Origin: Leptidea sinapis
Taxonomy: Eukaryota > Arthropoda > Insecta > Lepidoptera > Pieridae
DNA length: 64,000 nucleotides
Reading direction: 5' to 3'
NCBI RefSeq assembly: GCF_905404315.1
Contig: NC_066268.1
Coordinates: 15,352,001-15,416,000 of the forward strand
The translations under genes were made by a program, and so were the position numbers. Below, in pieces: positions 22,515 through 33,454 of this stretch. Each line of letters begins with the position of its first letter. Positions within the stretch are counted from its first letter, which is position 1. The notes below the pieces were generated by a model. It ran no database searches. It saw only the letters and a program-made list of their open reading frames with translations, and was not told where the DNA came from.

Positions 22515-22823
22515 ACCAGTGGGAGGCTCCTTTGCACAGGATGCCGGCTAGATTATGGGTACCACAACGGCGCCTATTTCTGTCGTGAAGCAGTAATGTG
22601 TTAGCATTACTGTGTTTCGGTCTGAAGGGCGCCGTAGCTAGTGAAATTACTGGGCAAATGTAACCTAACATCTTATGTCTCAAGGTGACGAGCGCAGTTG
22701 TATTGCCACTCAGAACTTTTTGGGTTTTTCAAGAATCCTGAGCGGCACTGCATTGTAATGGGCAGGGCGTATCCATTACCTGTTGGATGCTGTACGTCCT
22801 GCTCGTCTCGTCCCTTTTTTTCA
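22515..22823 (-). repeat. REP-A copy 4 (near full length)
   Basis: Begins ACCAGTGGGAGGCTCCTTTG and ends ACGTCCTGCTCGTCTCGTCCC. Contains all family blocks. Confidence 0.9.
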
Positions 22824-23226
22824 TTTAAAAAAACTGTAAATTCTAATAAATAATCTTGTTAATTAATATCTAAAGTATAGTATTTTCGTATTGTATGATT
22901 ATTGTAGTATATATTATCAGTGTTTGTGTAAGTTCTTTATATTTTATATTCTCCTTCTTTATATTGATTACCCAAATTATTTGACTAACTTTTTTATTCA
23001 CACCCCATTCGCTTAAATCACAGTCTATCTTAACGTATAAATTATATAAGGCTTAATAATATTAAAATACTTAATATGTATATGGTTACAATTTCCGAGT
23101 AAGTCAGCCTATAGCTAATAACTGCTAGAGATTGGATTGTGTCCAACTTTCAGGTAGCTTTACTTGTGACATGTAGTTAAGACTGTATGTTTGTATAACA
23201 TATACTAAGAATATATACCTTTTTTG

Positions 23227-23523
23227 TGAAAATAAGGGACGAGACGAGCAGGACGTTACGCTGATGGTAATGCACCCGACTCATTAAAATGCAGTGTCGC
23301 TCAGGATTCTTGAAAAACCCAATAATTCTGAGCGGCACTGCAATTGCGCTTGCCACCTTGAGACATAAGATGTTAAGTCTCATTTGTCCAGTAACACTAG
23401 CTACATCGTCCTTCAGACCGAAACACAGTAATGTTTACACATTACTGCTTCACGGCAGAAATAGACGCTGTTGTGGTACCCATAATCTAGCCGGCTTCCC
23501 GTGGAAAAAAGCCTCCCACTGGA
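23227..23523 (+). repeat. REP-A copy 5 (near full length)
   Basis: From TGAAAATAAGGGACGAG to GCCTCCCACTGG. It lies about 400 bp from copy 4 in opposite orientation, so the two could form a large inverted pair. Confidence 0.9.
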
Positions 23524-23689
23524 TACCTATAGACGACCTGACAGCCCCATAATGCGTGACCAACTTAGATTTGTCAATGTGTGCGTTAAGTTAAGCTAAT
23601 GCTGAGCGTGGCTGACTGTTGATAACTTGGCAATCACAATCCGTTACAGTAACAATACATTCGCTTACTTTTTCATCTTGCTGTGTTGT

Positions 23690-23775
23690 TAAAGATGTTC
23701 TTCTCCTCGCATCCTTTGTTTGTCAGTCAACGCGTCTCTAGGCCAAGCGTCTCAACACCAAAGTCAACAGACATC
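23690..23775 (-). repeat. LINE-F C-terminal domain fragment
   Basis: Minus-strand VDFGVETLGLETR matches FVPFGVETLGPRDPEARR of the 30222-30539 copy. Too short for more. Confidence 0.45.
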
Positions 23776-24699
23776 TAAGTCTCAATGATACCGTGCCGTT
23801 TGCCGCATGTTATTGTATTGAACATAATGAATAAATACAAAATAAAACCCATCAAAACTAGGAAAAAAAAATATTAGTATAAAAAATATTACGGTATGAA
23901 AGTGTGCAGCTTTATAACAAACTACCAAAATAAATCAAAATATAAATACAAAAAATTAATTAAACATCCTTAATACAAAACCAGTTAAAATGTAATCTAT
24001 ATCCTTAACATACTGGAAATATTAAAACTATCACAAAGTTTACTAATAAAAAAAATAATATCAGTTTTTTTTAAATTTACTAGTGCTACGGAAATACTCT
24101 ATATCTCTGGCACAAATTACATCTACACCCTATGCGATGACAGAAATCTGCAAAATGTAGATAAATTAAAAATACTTTGATCAGCACTTACTGATATATT
24201 ATTATTGTGTATTTACCATCTTGTTTTGTATGTTTCTCGGCCTTTGTGAACATAAAATATAACTTAGTTCGATTTTAAGTTCTAACGTAAGTGAAATATA
24301 ACAATTACTTATGAGAGTAAATAACCTTAAAACAATTCTTATGAGAACCTTAAAAAGAAACATCCAATAATTTTAATATTGCTACAAAAATCTCAAAACT
24401 TCAAGATCCAATTAAGCTTAGCACTGATTAATAAAACATTTCTAAACAAATTACACACCATTAAAACATTGTGACTGTTAACATGAAACTTAATAATACA
24501 AATTAAAGTTGTTCCAGCGTTAATTCCCCGGAGATCGAATGCAGTTTGTCAAGATAGGTAAATGCTTGCAATTAGGTGATGTGAAATGTCGCATACACAC
24601 GCTAACGAGATCCCGGCTCTGAGCTTAGTCAAGCTACGGATACTTTTAGCCACACTGTAATAATATAGTAGGGCTGACACACACAGTGCGGTTAAAACG
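23776..24699. other. No gene seen
   Basis: AT-rich with A-runs. No recognised ORF or shared repeat. Confidence 0.4.
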
Positions 24700-24915
24700 C
24701 CTTTGATTTGTCTGTCGTTTTTATCCAAATGTGTTGAGTATTCTTTAGTGTTAATTCTCCAAAATCCAAACTCTGGACTTTGGCGAGTCAACATCTTCTA
24801 AGGATGCCTCGTGTAGAGGCGAAACAGATGTTGAATTATTTAAAGACAAATATTGGCGGAATTTGGATAATTATGGATTTCCGCAAAGTAACGCCTACTT
24901 CAATCATTTTTTTGT
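24700..24915 (+). mobile_element. PLE-HH copy 4
   Basis: Left arm TTCTTTAGTGTTAATTCTCC, core CTAAGGATGCCTCGTGTAG with GAGGCGAAACAG (24798-24826), and right arm ATTATGGATTTCCGCAAAG then TAACGCCTACTTCAAT. The right arm is the reverse complement of the left arm of copy 1, which shows the palindromic plan of the element. The CUGANGA box carries A for G, and the triplet is GUU, so cleavage is unlikely. Confidence 0.6.
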
Positions 24916-25339
24916 CATATTTATTCCAATAACAACACAAATTAGGTACATCGCTACTATTTAAAGTTCTTCCTATTATAAGTGCTATTGCACAAAGAAT
25001 AATTTTTAAATAAAAAATTGTTATAGACGGGTAATTTTCTCAGGTGTTAGTGCAAAACGCATTATCCTTCTAGAGTTAAAGGCAGCCGCGTCTTTGAAAA
25101 ACTATCAAGGATAATTATTGCAATATAGCTGATCGTATAAAAGCAAGAGATATCATAATATGCAGGTAACTACGAATAATATGTGGTCTGTGTATGTCAA
25201 TATTTTGGATAGACAACAACCATAAAAATTTAAGACATTGTAAAGCAATAGTGGAAAACGTTGATAACTCTATTGGTACCTACCTTATATTGTTTAAATT
25301 CATGAATAGTTTGGTATTTTTAATTGATATCCCTCACAT

Positions 25340-25445
25340 CCCTCACGACTCGGAACTCGGACGGTTGACTGAGTTGGTCTTACCAACCCGAGAGGCGTGG
25401 GTGCGAGTCCCGCATCATCCATAAATTTTGGTACAAATTAAATTT
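25340..25445 (+). mobile_element. SINE3 copy (tRNA-like head and short tail)
   Basis: GACGGTTGACTGAGTTGGTC, GGTGCGAGTCCCGCATCATC and ATAAATTTTGGTACAAATT match the SINE3 head and tail. The upstream module seen at 9448 is not recognisable here. Confidence 0.65.
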
Positions 25446-27422
25446 GTATTTTTAGTTCATGTTTATTGTTAATTATAATAATGATGCACTTCATTGAAAA
25501 TATTTTTAATTCATAATTATTATTGTATTTTCTTTCATTAACGCGAGTGTTACACATTTAAATAAAACACTTTAAAATGATTAAAATGCGTGTAATTGCA
25601 ACTGTGTATTGTAAACGCGTGTAGCGTTTTAATTCTTTAAAAGTGTTTAATTTAAATCATAATTATAATTTAAAATATGACTTATCCCACCCGAATAATA
25701 TAACCGTAATTAACGCAAACGTTAAATAAACGCAATGTGAAAACGTCTCGCTTGTGATCAACCTTAAATATCGCATTCGACCCGCCTCTGATTTATGACC
25801 CTTTTATATACCCCTAAAGTTTTCTAATTGTACCTGTGTAGTGTACATCGTCGTTTTAACAATCTATCGAATAATTAGCGCGACTGTACGAGAAATTCGT
25901 GTGAGAACACCGTATCATATTGATACTTTATGTTGTGATGGCACCAATACTATATGCTTTTAATTATACCTTATGATATTAGATAATATATAGATACATC
26001 TCATTTTCATTTATTTCATCAGTCATAAATCGTTGATCACATAAATAATACGAAGTAAAGTAAATATTAATTCAATTTTATGTGGAGACGTTTTTATAAT
26101 TTTATCGCGATAAATGACGGTAGCTTAAAAACATAGTTTTCAATTGAATTCAATATCTAATTACAGTCGTAAGCTAAATTGCTAAGAAAAAATATTTTCA
26201 ATAATTATTGAAAAACTAATTGTTGTAAGTTTAACTAGTTCCGTACACACAGGTTGACACACACGCACACACACATACACATAAACACACCCACATACAC
26301 ACAGTTTATTACACATGTTTTTACTTTCTTTTAAATTTCGTTTATGTTTTAGTGTGTTACACACACACATAATAATGTAATTTAAATTTATCCCCACTCT
26401 CTTTGTTGCCTCTCTAGTCTTGGTGGATGAGAGGGGCACCCAGTAATACGGGTCCACACCTAGTAACGGGGCCCTTGCGACTAGCTTGTTTTTTTATTAA
26501 GATAATATAATAATAAAAAAAAATATATTTTTACTATTAAAAAGTAGATGGTTACCTATCTATCTATATCTTATGGGATTTGTACGTATCAATTGGAACA
26601 TTTTCCTATCACTTGATAAAATTAAAGATTAAATAACATAACAAAATCGCAAATAAAATTGTCTTGTTGAATTGAAATCATGTCTGGCTCTTGAAACAAA
26701 TACTTCTTCACCATGCCACACAAGATGAAATCATTACAAACATAAAATTATATTACTACTATCATACACGTTTTAGTAACGGAGTCAGCGTTTCAGCTAA
26801 CATTTAAAAGCCTGGGGCGCCAAACGGGACTAGAGAATACCAAAACATTAGGTAGCATACATAATGGCAAATGCATAACGGATACTTTTACACCCTGCGG
26901 TAACGCTCTTAATATTCGAATTAAGTACACCAAGGGAACAAATAATATAAAATTTAACGTAGAATACGGATATTACCTTACCGACGTTAGCAATCTTGTA
27001 TCTGGTGAGATTTCCCATCAATCCGAAGATTCAATGTAGTTGATAATAACAGATAATGAACCGTGTCAGTAGCTGGGAGCTGTTGAACAATTTCTTAAGT
27101 GTTGCCAGTTGCACTTGTTTTATGTTTTACTGTACGATTGTACTTTTTCCATTGACTGTAAGTATTATCGCAACAAACATAAGTGACTCACACACTTTGG
27201 TTTTGCTTGTGAAAACTACTATGGGCGTTTTGAACTATTTCATAATATAACCATAATTAAATGTGTGCATACTATACACAAAGTTTCAACCAAACAGTTT
27301 TGAGAATGACTGAGAGTATAACTGAGAATTAAGAAGTCCTTATCTGGCTTTTCCGGCTTTTCTACTAATCAGTAGTAGTCCTGAAATTATGAAATGCGGC
27401 TTTGACACTCAGATCTATCCAA
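25446..27422. other. No gene seen; CA-rich microsatellite
   Basis: 26256-26302 is an interrupted (CA)n tract. ORFs here are short and without motifs. Confidence 0.4.
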
Positions 27423-27776
27423 CTACTGCCCCATAGCCATTACATCCATCTTCCCCAAAGATATGGTGTGATCTTGCGATACCTTGAGGACCACCAGTTG
27501 ATCGGGTCGGAAAAAATTAGTCCAGTTCAAAACTAAGAAGACATAAATGGGGCGTTCACCGCTAAAAAAGTCTCTCTTGTCGATATTGGTTCGATTTGAG
27601 ACCACTCCTCTAATCGCCACAACTTGTATTGGCATAGTCGGTGTCGATATATTGAGTGACATACAGTTCCGTGGCCACTTGGAAGAGATGGTCAAATTGA
27701 CATCCAAATAGATTGATGAACTCAGTAACACGAGACGGCACTTCACTTCAAGCCACTGCCTCATATGAAGTACCAC
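27423..27776 (-). CDS. Unrecognised 117-codon open frame
   Basis: The minus-strand frame is open from an ATG at 27776 to a stop at 27423, and its composition is less AT-rich than the surroundings. It contains SGERPIYVFLVLNWTNFF and RPDQLVVLKVSQDH. I do not recognise a family, see no signal peptide or membrane segment, and see no promoter, splice site or repeat match in the window. It may be the decayed remnant of a mobile element or a chance frame. A real gene is possible but not supported. Confidence 0.15.
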   Translation of the reverse strand: MVLHMRQWLEVKCRLVLLSSSIYLDVNLTISSKWPRNCMSLNISTPTMPIQVVAIRGVVSNRTNIDKRDFFSGERPIYVFLVLNWTNFFRPDQLVVLKVSQDHTISLGKMDVMAMGQ

Positions 27777-29080
27777 TCACACCCACTTCTACACAAAAAA
27801 GAAACTACATATTACTATTTATAAAGAAAGAAAACGTACAAAAATCGCCTTTATAAGTATCCATTACAATCAAACCTGCTGCCCACGTCTACAAAGCAGA
27901 CACATAAACATTTACAATAATCATAAGGCATTATACCTACAACGGTTGAATCAAAATATTAATATACTTTACGACCCAATCCCACACCCACACAACATAT
28001 TTGTATCTTCATAAAACAAGATTTTCTTCATTAACACCAAACATACAATGCTCATCTGTACATAAAACGAGATAAGATATCCTTAGTGCGTTATTCCCGA
28101 GGATAAATCTTATTCCAAGTATTAACACAGTACTTAACACATTGCTATAAAACCTCGGTGGTCATATAATGCTTTGAAAATTGTTTGTGGGATGATCATT
28201 GGGTAGATATTTTACATTGTATGCTGATATTATAAATACGTACCAAATATGATATTTATAAAGGTAAATGCCGATATTTAATGAGATGGCTAAATAAGAA
28301 CTAGCCTTAAACTTAATAGCCTAGCCTAGCCTAGCGTTTAGCTTAATTTTTGCGAGACGTTTAGCCATTAGTTAAAGTGAATATTTATGTATTAATTATA
28401 ATGTTTTATTGAGATTAGTCAAGCTTAAATTAATTAGATATTTAAATCTATTACATTCCTGATCTATATACCTACGTTTTGTATCTATTGTATTGTAATA
28501 ACTCACTAGAGACATTGGATTAATGCGTTTGAGTATTTTTGTTGTTTTTGCGAATTTTCAAGGCTCGATATAAGTGCAGAGCAGCTTGGCAGTCCGAGTT
28601 GCAGATGTAGAAGTGTTTTTGTCTCAGGTTTCTGTTAAGAAACATTGAATTTGCCCATGCCCATTGTAATCAAATTGCAATGCGCTTACGTTCATTGCTG
28701 AATTGAAAAATTTAGGAGGCCTACACATATTTAGACAAATTAGTTAGTGTAGGTACTTCAGATTTACTAAAAATCAAAAATTACAAAAAACCAACACTAT
28801 CTTTTGTTTTGGAATAGTTGTTTTGAAGTCAGCCAAGATAGGTTAGTGGTGCTTGTGTCGCGCACACACGCGACACGACGAGGCGAGAGGCGAGGTCGGG
28901 GCGCGGGAGGAAGGAGGACCGATTCCAAAAATAACAATAATTGTAAATAAAATTATATTTGATTTTTAATTAAAATACTTGATTTTGAATTTGACGCCCT
29001 AGATTCGACCATCGTCCGCCACGCAGCAATGTGTTTCTGTTTTAGAATTCATAATATGTGAGTTTATTCGATGCTTTATA
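27777..29080. other. No gene seen; inverted repeat trace and GC-rich block
   Basis: 28745-28830 carries an inverted fragment of the repeat at 16555-17045. 28850-28920 is strongly GC-rich (GTGTCGCG/CGCGACAC hairpin, then GAGGCGAGAGGCGAGG). 28318-28335 has three TAGCC units. Confidence 0.4.
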
Positions 29081-29084
29081 GAGT

Positions 29085-29175
29085 CGGCCACGCTTTTATG
29101 ATTCCTCTGGTGTTACAAGAAGATATGGGCTGCGGTGGTCACCTATGTATGTTCGTTTGTCTTTAATGAAAAATT
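29085..29175 (+). repeat. LINE-E 3' end fragment
   Basis: TTTTATGATTCCTCTGGTG, then TTACAAGA, GCGGTGGTCAC and GTTCGTTTGTC match 8985-9060. Confidence 0.6.
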
Positions 29176-29403
29176 CAGTCAAGCTGCTTCTAGAATTGTC
29201 CAGAACTTTACTGAGATGTTTGCAGACTTCTCGAAGATGTACATTCCAGAACAAAATAAAAAGTGTTTATTCAAAAAGTAATTACAAAAAGAGTTACCCT
29301 GGTCTACTATAATAGGCCGCAGGTATAATCTAGTGTTATGAACCAACGTGTCAGTCAGGGCGATAGTGCAGGCATCGCCAGACAGGCTGCAGCTGGTATT
29401 TTT

Positions 29404-29714
29404 TATGGCAATAAAGACGAGCAGAACGTTTAGCTGATGATAATTGATACGCCCTGCTTTACAATGCAGTGCCACTTAGGATTTTTGAAAAATCCAAAAA
29501 TTCTGAGTGGCACTACAATTGTGCTCGTCTCCTTGAGACACAAGATGTCTGAGATGAGATTAAGTCTCGTTTGCCCAGTAATTTCAGCTTCCTACGGCGC
29601 CCTTCAGACCGAAACAATAATGTTTTTACACATTACTGCTCCACGGCAGAAACAGGTGAGGTTGCGGTACCCGAAATCTAGCCGGCATCCTGTGCAAAGG
29701 AGCTGCACACTGGT
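29404..29714 (+). repeat. REP-A copy 6
   Basis: From TATGGCAATAAAGACGAG to GGAGCTGCACACTGG. In its first hairpin both arms differ from the family consensus and still pair (GCCACTT with GAGTGGC), although both changes are also CpG-type decay. Confidence 0.85.
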
Positions 29715-30221
29715 AAGCTTATCCCACTTGTTCGTGTACATTATTATATAGACCAGTAAAAGACAACTGTGGTGGTACAGTCACACCAAATTCCATGGTA
29801 TTTTGTGGAATAACATTCGTTGTGTATGCAGTTTCGTAAGAAGTGAAGTGTGCTTGTTGGAAGAGGGTCGCGTGGCAGCGAGATCAAAGCATGCATAGTT
29901 GGTGCTACCTGATCTCGCATAATGTAGCTTGTAACTAAGCTAATCATTCAAATTAGCTCCACCTCGACTTGTGTTGTGTAGACTGTTACTGGGGTTTTAT
30001 GTAGCGACGGCATACTTAAGACTCACTTTATAGCAACTTATCATGGTAAAACATGATACCAGCCTGACTTTGAGGAAATGATTTTTACATCATTATTGGA
30101 TTATATCGATGTCAAAGGAGAGTGACGGTCCTATACATTAAAAAAAAGAGTTTAATAATACAAATACAATAAATAAAATTCAAACAAAATAAATCTTATA
30201 ACTATGTTTACAATACTATGA
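29715..30221. other. No gene seen
   Basis: Short frames only. The sequence is moderately AT-rich and not shared elsewhere in the window. Confidence 0.4.
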
Positions 30222-30539
30222 TTATATTAAATTAAAACTATCGTTACGGGGAAGTGTACCTAAAATACGTGCTGCCAGCATTTCTGAGCTGACCCGTTGA
30301 CCGAAATAGCTGCCACCGCTTTGGTGTTCAGTCAATCTATTGAGACGCGTAGATAGTTCTTTGTACATTCTCCGCGCCTCTGGATCCCGCGGGCCAAGTG
30401 TCTCGACACCAAACGGCACAAAGATGTAAGACTTACTGAGACAGACATATTTGCGACGCTTCCTGTCTTCGGTAGTCGAAGCAGCAGAAAATGTTCGACT
30501 AGAGTCGACTTTAGCCGAGCGTAACAGATAATGTCTCAT
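30222..30539 (-). pseudogene. LINE-F copy a: conserved C-terminal domain of a mobile-element protein
   Basis: The minus-strand frame of 105 codons reads RKRRKYVCLSKSYIFVPFGV then ETLGPRDPEARRMYKELSTR, then GGSYFGQRVSSEM, and ends LPRNDSFNLI plus stop. The block FVPFGVETLGP..P.A....KELS.RL followed by SYFGQR(I/V)S is a tail I have seen repeatedly at the C-terminus of reverse-transcriptase-like mobile-element proteins of insects, but I cannot name the clade with confidence. It is open over its whole length, yet there is no RT domain upstream, so it is a 5'-truncated copy. A second copy lies 390 bp away on the opposite strand (30930-31206) and shares the same end, SFNLI. Confidence 0.6.
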
Positions 30540-30750
30540 TCCATACCCTCAAATTAAAGTGATCAGTGCGTCTCAAGAAGTTTTCATTGTTTTTTATTAA
30601 TCAAGACAGGTTAAGCCGGTTAGGAGCTTATCATTGAAAAACATACGTACACAACAATTATGTACATAGCTACTGATACTAAAACAAATCTTCCTCGACA
30701 GCCCAAATTATGATTTAATAATAATTTTTTGTGTTGAGAATGATTTTTTT

Positions 30751-30928
30751 TATGAAAATAATGGACAAGACGAGCAGGACGTTCAGCTGATGGTAATTTA
30801 TGCGCCCTGCCCATTACAATGCAGTGCCGCACAGTAATGCTTACACATTACTGCTTCACGGTAGAAATAGGCGCCGTTGTGGTACTAATATTCTAGGCGG
30901 TATCCTGTGCAAAGGAGCCTCCTACTGG
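30751..30928 (+). repeat. REP-A copy 7 with internal deletion
   Basis: TATGAAAATAATGGACAAGACG to CAGTGCCGC is joined to CACAGTAATGCTTAC, losing about 125 bp of the middle, then continues to GGAGCCTCCTACTGG. It directly abuts LINE-F copy b. Confidence 0.85.
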
Positions 30929-30929
30929 T

Positions 30930-31206
30930 GATGCTTCGACTGCCGAAGACAACAACGTCGTAAATATGTTGGTCTCAGTGAGTCATACAATTTTGTGCCG
31001 ATTGGTGCAATTTTTGGCCCGTGGATCCTAGAGGCGTCGGGAATGTACAAAGTACCTATCCGCCTCAACGGGGCTACTGGAAACCCAAGCACTGGCAGCT
31101 GAACGGACAACGAATCAGCCAAGCTATCCAACGAGGAAATGTTGCATGGTTGGTAGTGTACCATGAAGAAGTATTTCTTCAGTGTGCTAGTTTTAATTTA
31201 ATATAA
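30930..31206 (+). pseudogene. LINE-F copy b: C-terminal domain, frameshifted
   Basis: One frame reads RRKYVGLSESYNFVPIGA then IFGPWILEASGMYK. Another frame reads LNGQRISQAIQRGNVAWLV and ends ASFNLI plus stop (31204-31206). Together they give the same domain order as copy a, including the QAIQRGN block missing there. Frameshifts near 31040-31080 make it dead. It is oriented opposite to copy a with a REP-A between them. Confidence 0.6.
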
Positions 31207-31720
31207 GTATTACAATTTGCACAGAATGTAAATGTAACAACTGATATTTAGCAATTAATAATATTTGAGGTTAGGTTTAAATAACTTTATCCTACTTAAG
31301 ACGTATTGTCATTTACATGAGAAATTAATATTTTAACAATTAAAGTAGGTACTTTCAAACCATGATTTTGGTAGGTACAGAATGCAATACAATGTTAGGC
31401 AAACAGACAAGACATAAAACAACCTACATATGTTATTGAAACATTTCATAATTATTGAGTATGTGCCTTTGAAGGCTCGCTTTAAAAGAAGTCAATGTTT
31501 TGGCATATCTTATTTCTGAGGGCAGGTTGTTATATATCTGAACTCCCTAAAGGATTATTGTCTGTTTTCCATGATTACTTCTCACCATTGGCAGCTTAAT
31601 AAGACTAGCTCTTCGTGTAACAATTCTAGTTCGTAATATCATCACCATAGTGAAGTTTTCTCTTCTATTCTAGTTTTTTCAACATAATATTATTAATAAC
31701 CGCTAGTATGTATAATCCCC
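31207..31720 (-). pseudogene. LINE 3' part: RT C-terminus and 3' UTR
   Basis: On the minus strand (about 31640 down to 31440): LRTRIVTRRASLIKLPMVRS, NHGKQTI, one stop, then IYNNLPSEIRYAKTLTSFKA and SLQRHILNNY before the terminal stop. This is the IYNxLPxxI...FK..L...L pattern of CR1/Jockey-like LINE C-termini, but a different family from 20973-21483. 31207-31439 is taken as its 3' UTR. Confidence 0.65.
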
Positions 31721-31779
31721 TATGATGACATGATGAATATGACACGTCAGCGGTCATAAGGGTTTCATGCCCAATTTTA

Positions 31780-31818
31780 TTTACACAATAAAATTTGAAA
31801 ACAAAATTTATGAACGAT
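31780..31818 (-). repeat. SINE3 tail fragment, inverted
   Basis: TTACACAATAAAATTTGAAA with ACAAAATTTATGAACGATG is the reverse complement of the SINE3 tail at 31956-31994. Confidence 0.6.
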
Positions 31819-32225
31819 GACCTTGCTATTGTAATTTATTCTCAAATTGGTTTCTGCTAATTACGGAACGTTACTTACTATCAGATACGACGATACGTCA
31901 CTCGAACGGTTGGCTCAGTTGGAAAGAGCGCTCGCACGGAACGGGTTCGAGTCCCGCATCGTTCATAGATTTTGTTTTCAAATTTTATTGTGTAATTAAC
32001 ACCAAAAGTGATAGTTTTAATTTAATGTAATCATAATATTTATCGTAGATACTATAATATTGTTTTTTGAGATTTTTTTTTTAATTTATTGTATTATTTA
32101 TATGCTCAAACTCTTTTAATTTATATAAAAGAGGTTTCCAACCATATGATAGTTGTTAAAAGCGTCCCATAATTAGCAGAAACTAATTTGAGAATAAATT
32201 ACAAATCGCAAGGGTCGCTATGAAT
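31819..32225. mobile_element. Possible TIR element containing a SINE3 copy
   Basis: TTGTAATTTATTCTCAAATTG with GTTTCTGCTAATTA (about 31831-31866) is repeated as its near-exact reverse complement at about 32170-32206 (TAATTAGCAGAAAC then AATTTGAGAATAAATTACAA). These could be 40-bp terminal inverted repeats of a 400-bp element. A SINE3 copy lies inside. Flanking target duplication not resolved. Confidence 0.45.
31890..31994 (+). mobile_element. SINE3 copy (shortened tRNA-like head)
   Basis: CACTCGAACGGTTGGCTCAG then GGTTCGAGTCCCGCATCG and the TTTTGTTTTCAAATTTTATTG tail. About 13 bp between the two internal boxes are missing compared with 9448-9697. Confidence 0.7.
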
Positions 32226-32649
32226 CGACAATTCTTCGTTGACAGTCGTTTATTTAAATTTATTTGTTTAGTGATGGTAAGTACAGGACAATATCAACCG
32301 ATCACCCCAATCGAAGGGTTCGTCCCTTTAACAAGAGCCCTCTAAATAAAGTATGTAGCCCTTGACGTAAGCAACTCTATTTGAACTGCTGCAACATGTG
32401 AATTGATTTATCCAAATTATCAATAATTGTATTTATTTGGTTATACGATTTCTTTTTAACATATATAATCAAATAATTAACAATGCTTTTTAAATCAAGG
32501 CGGTTTTCCTTTTAATGATGTAAGGCCTGATTTAAGCAAGTTGTATAAATAGCGAGAAAAAAACGGGTTGAACTCCGGGAGTGCCGGCAGAAGTGAAAAC
32601 TTGTACATTAACGTTGTGCATTTCTGATTATTTTGGAATGGATAGGGAA
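32226..32649. other. No gene seen
   Basis: AT-rich. No recognised content. Confidence 0.4.
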
Positions 32650-32825
32650 TGTAAACATTACTGTGTTTCGGTCTGAAGGGCGCCGTAGCTAGCGAAATTA
32701 CTGGGCAAAAATTAACATCTAATGTCTAAAGGTGATGAGCGCAATTGTAGTGCCGCTCAGAATTTTTAGGTTTTTCAAGAATCCTGAGCGGCACTATATT
32801 TTAATGGGTAGGGCGTATCATTTAT
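32650..32825 (-). repeat. REP-A copy 8 (truncated at both ends)
   Basis: From GTAAACATTACTGTGTTTCG to TAGGGCGTATCATTTA. Lacks the outer blocks on both sides. Confidence 0.8.
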
Positions 32826-33454
32826 ATATTATTTGGTTATTTTCATTAAAAAAGAATAATTTCGTAAGAATTGCTTTATTTATCAGAATAAAAGTAGATA
32901 CTAGCATTTATGTGGTTAAATACAATATTTATTAATTGCGCTATCGAACACCAAAATGACAATTTATATTACATAAAAAAGTTAACACTTCAGAACTATT
33001 ACAACAATTTTACATTAAAAAGTTTATCTCTCCGAAAAACCAACAATCATCCATAATTTCAACGACTGTCTTACGGATTTTCGATCAGGTCACGTGTCCT
33101 GACGCGAGTTTAACATATTATACCCATTCCAAGAAAAGTACTCAACGCCGCTAAAGAAGTTTTTCACTTCAAAAACAAATTTCTTAATTCAGATAATTAT
33201 TTTGAAATGTCAAGTGATTTATTTAGTGTAGCTGATTCTATAACACTCTCAAGCGAAACCTTAATGTTTTTAATGAATATTATTATATTCACAAAGATCT
33301 TTGCATGTTATGAATGGATGGACTTAATTAGGGAGTAGAAATTGACTCAATGCTTTTTTAGCACAATGTGAACACATAATAGTTGAGTTTGAGATTTTAT
33401 AGCGTTTTGTAGTAATTTGATTTAAAAAAAATACGAGTTAACCGTAAAAAGTGA

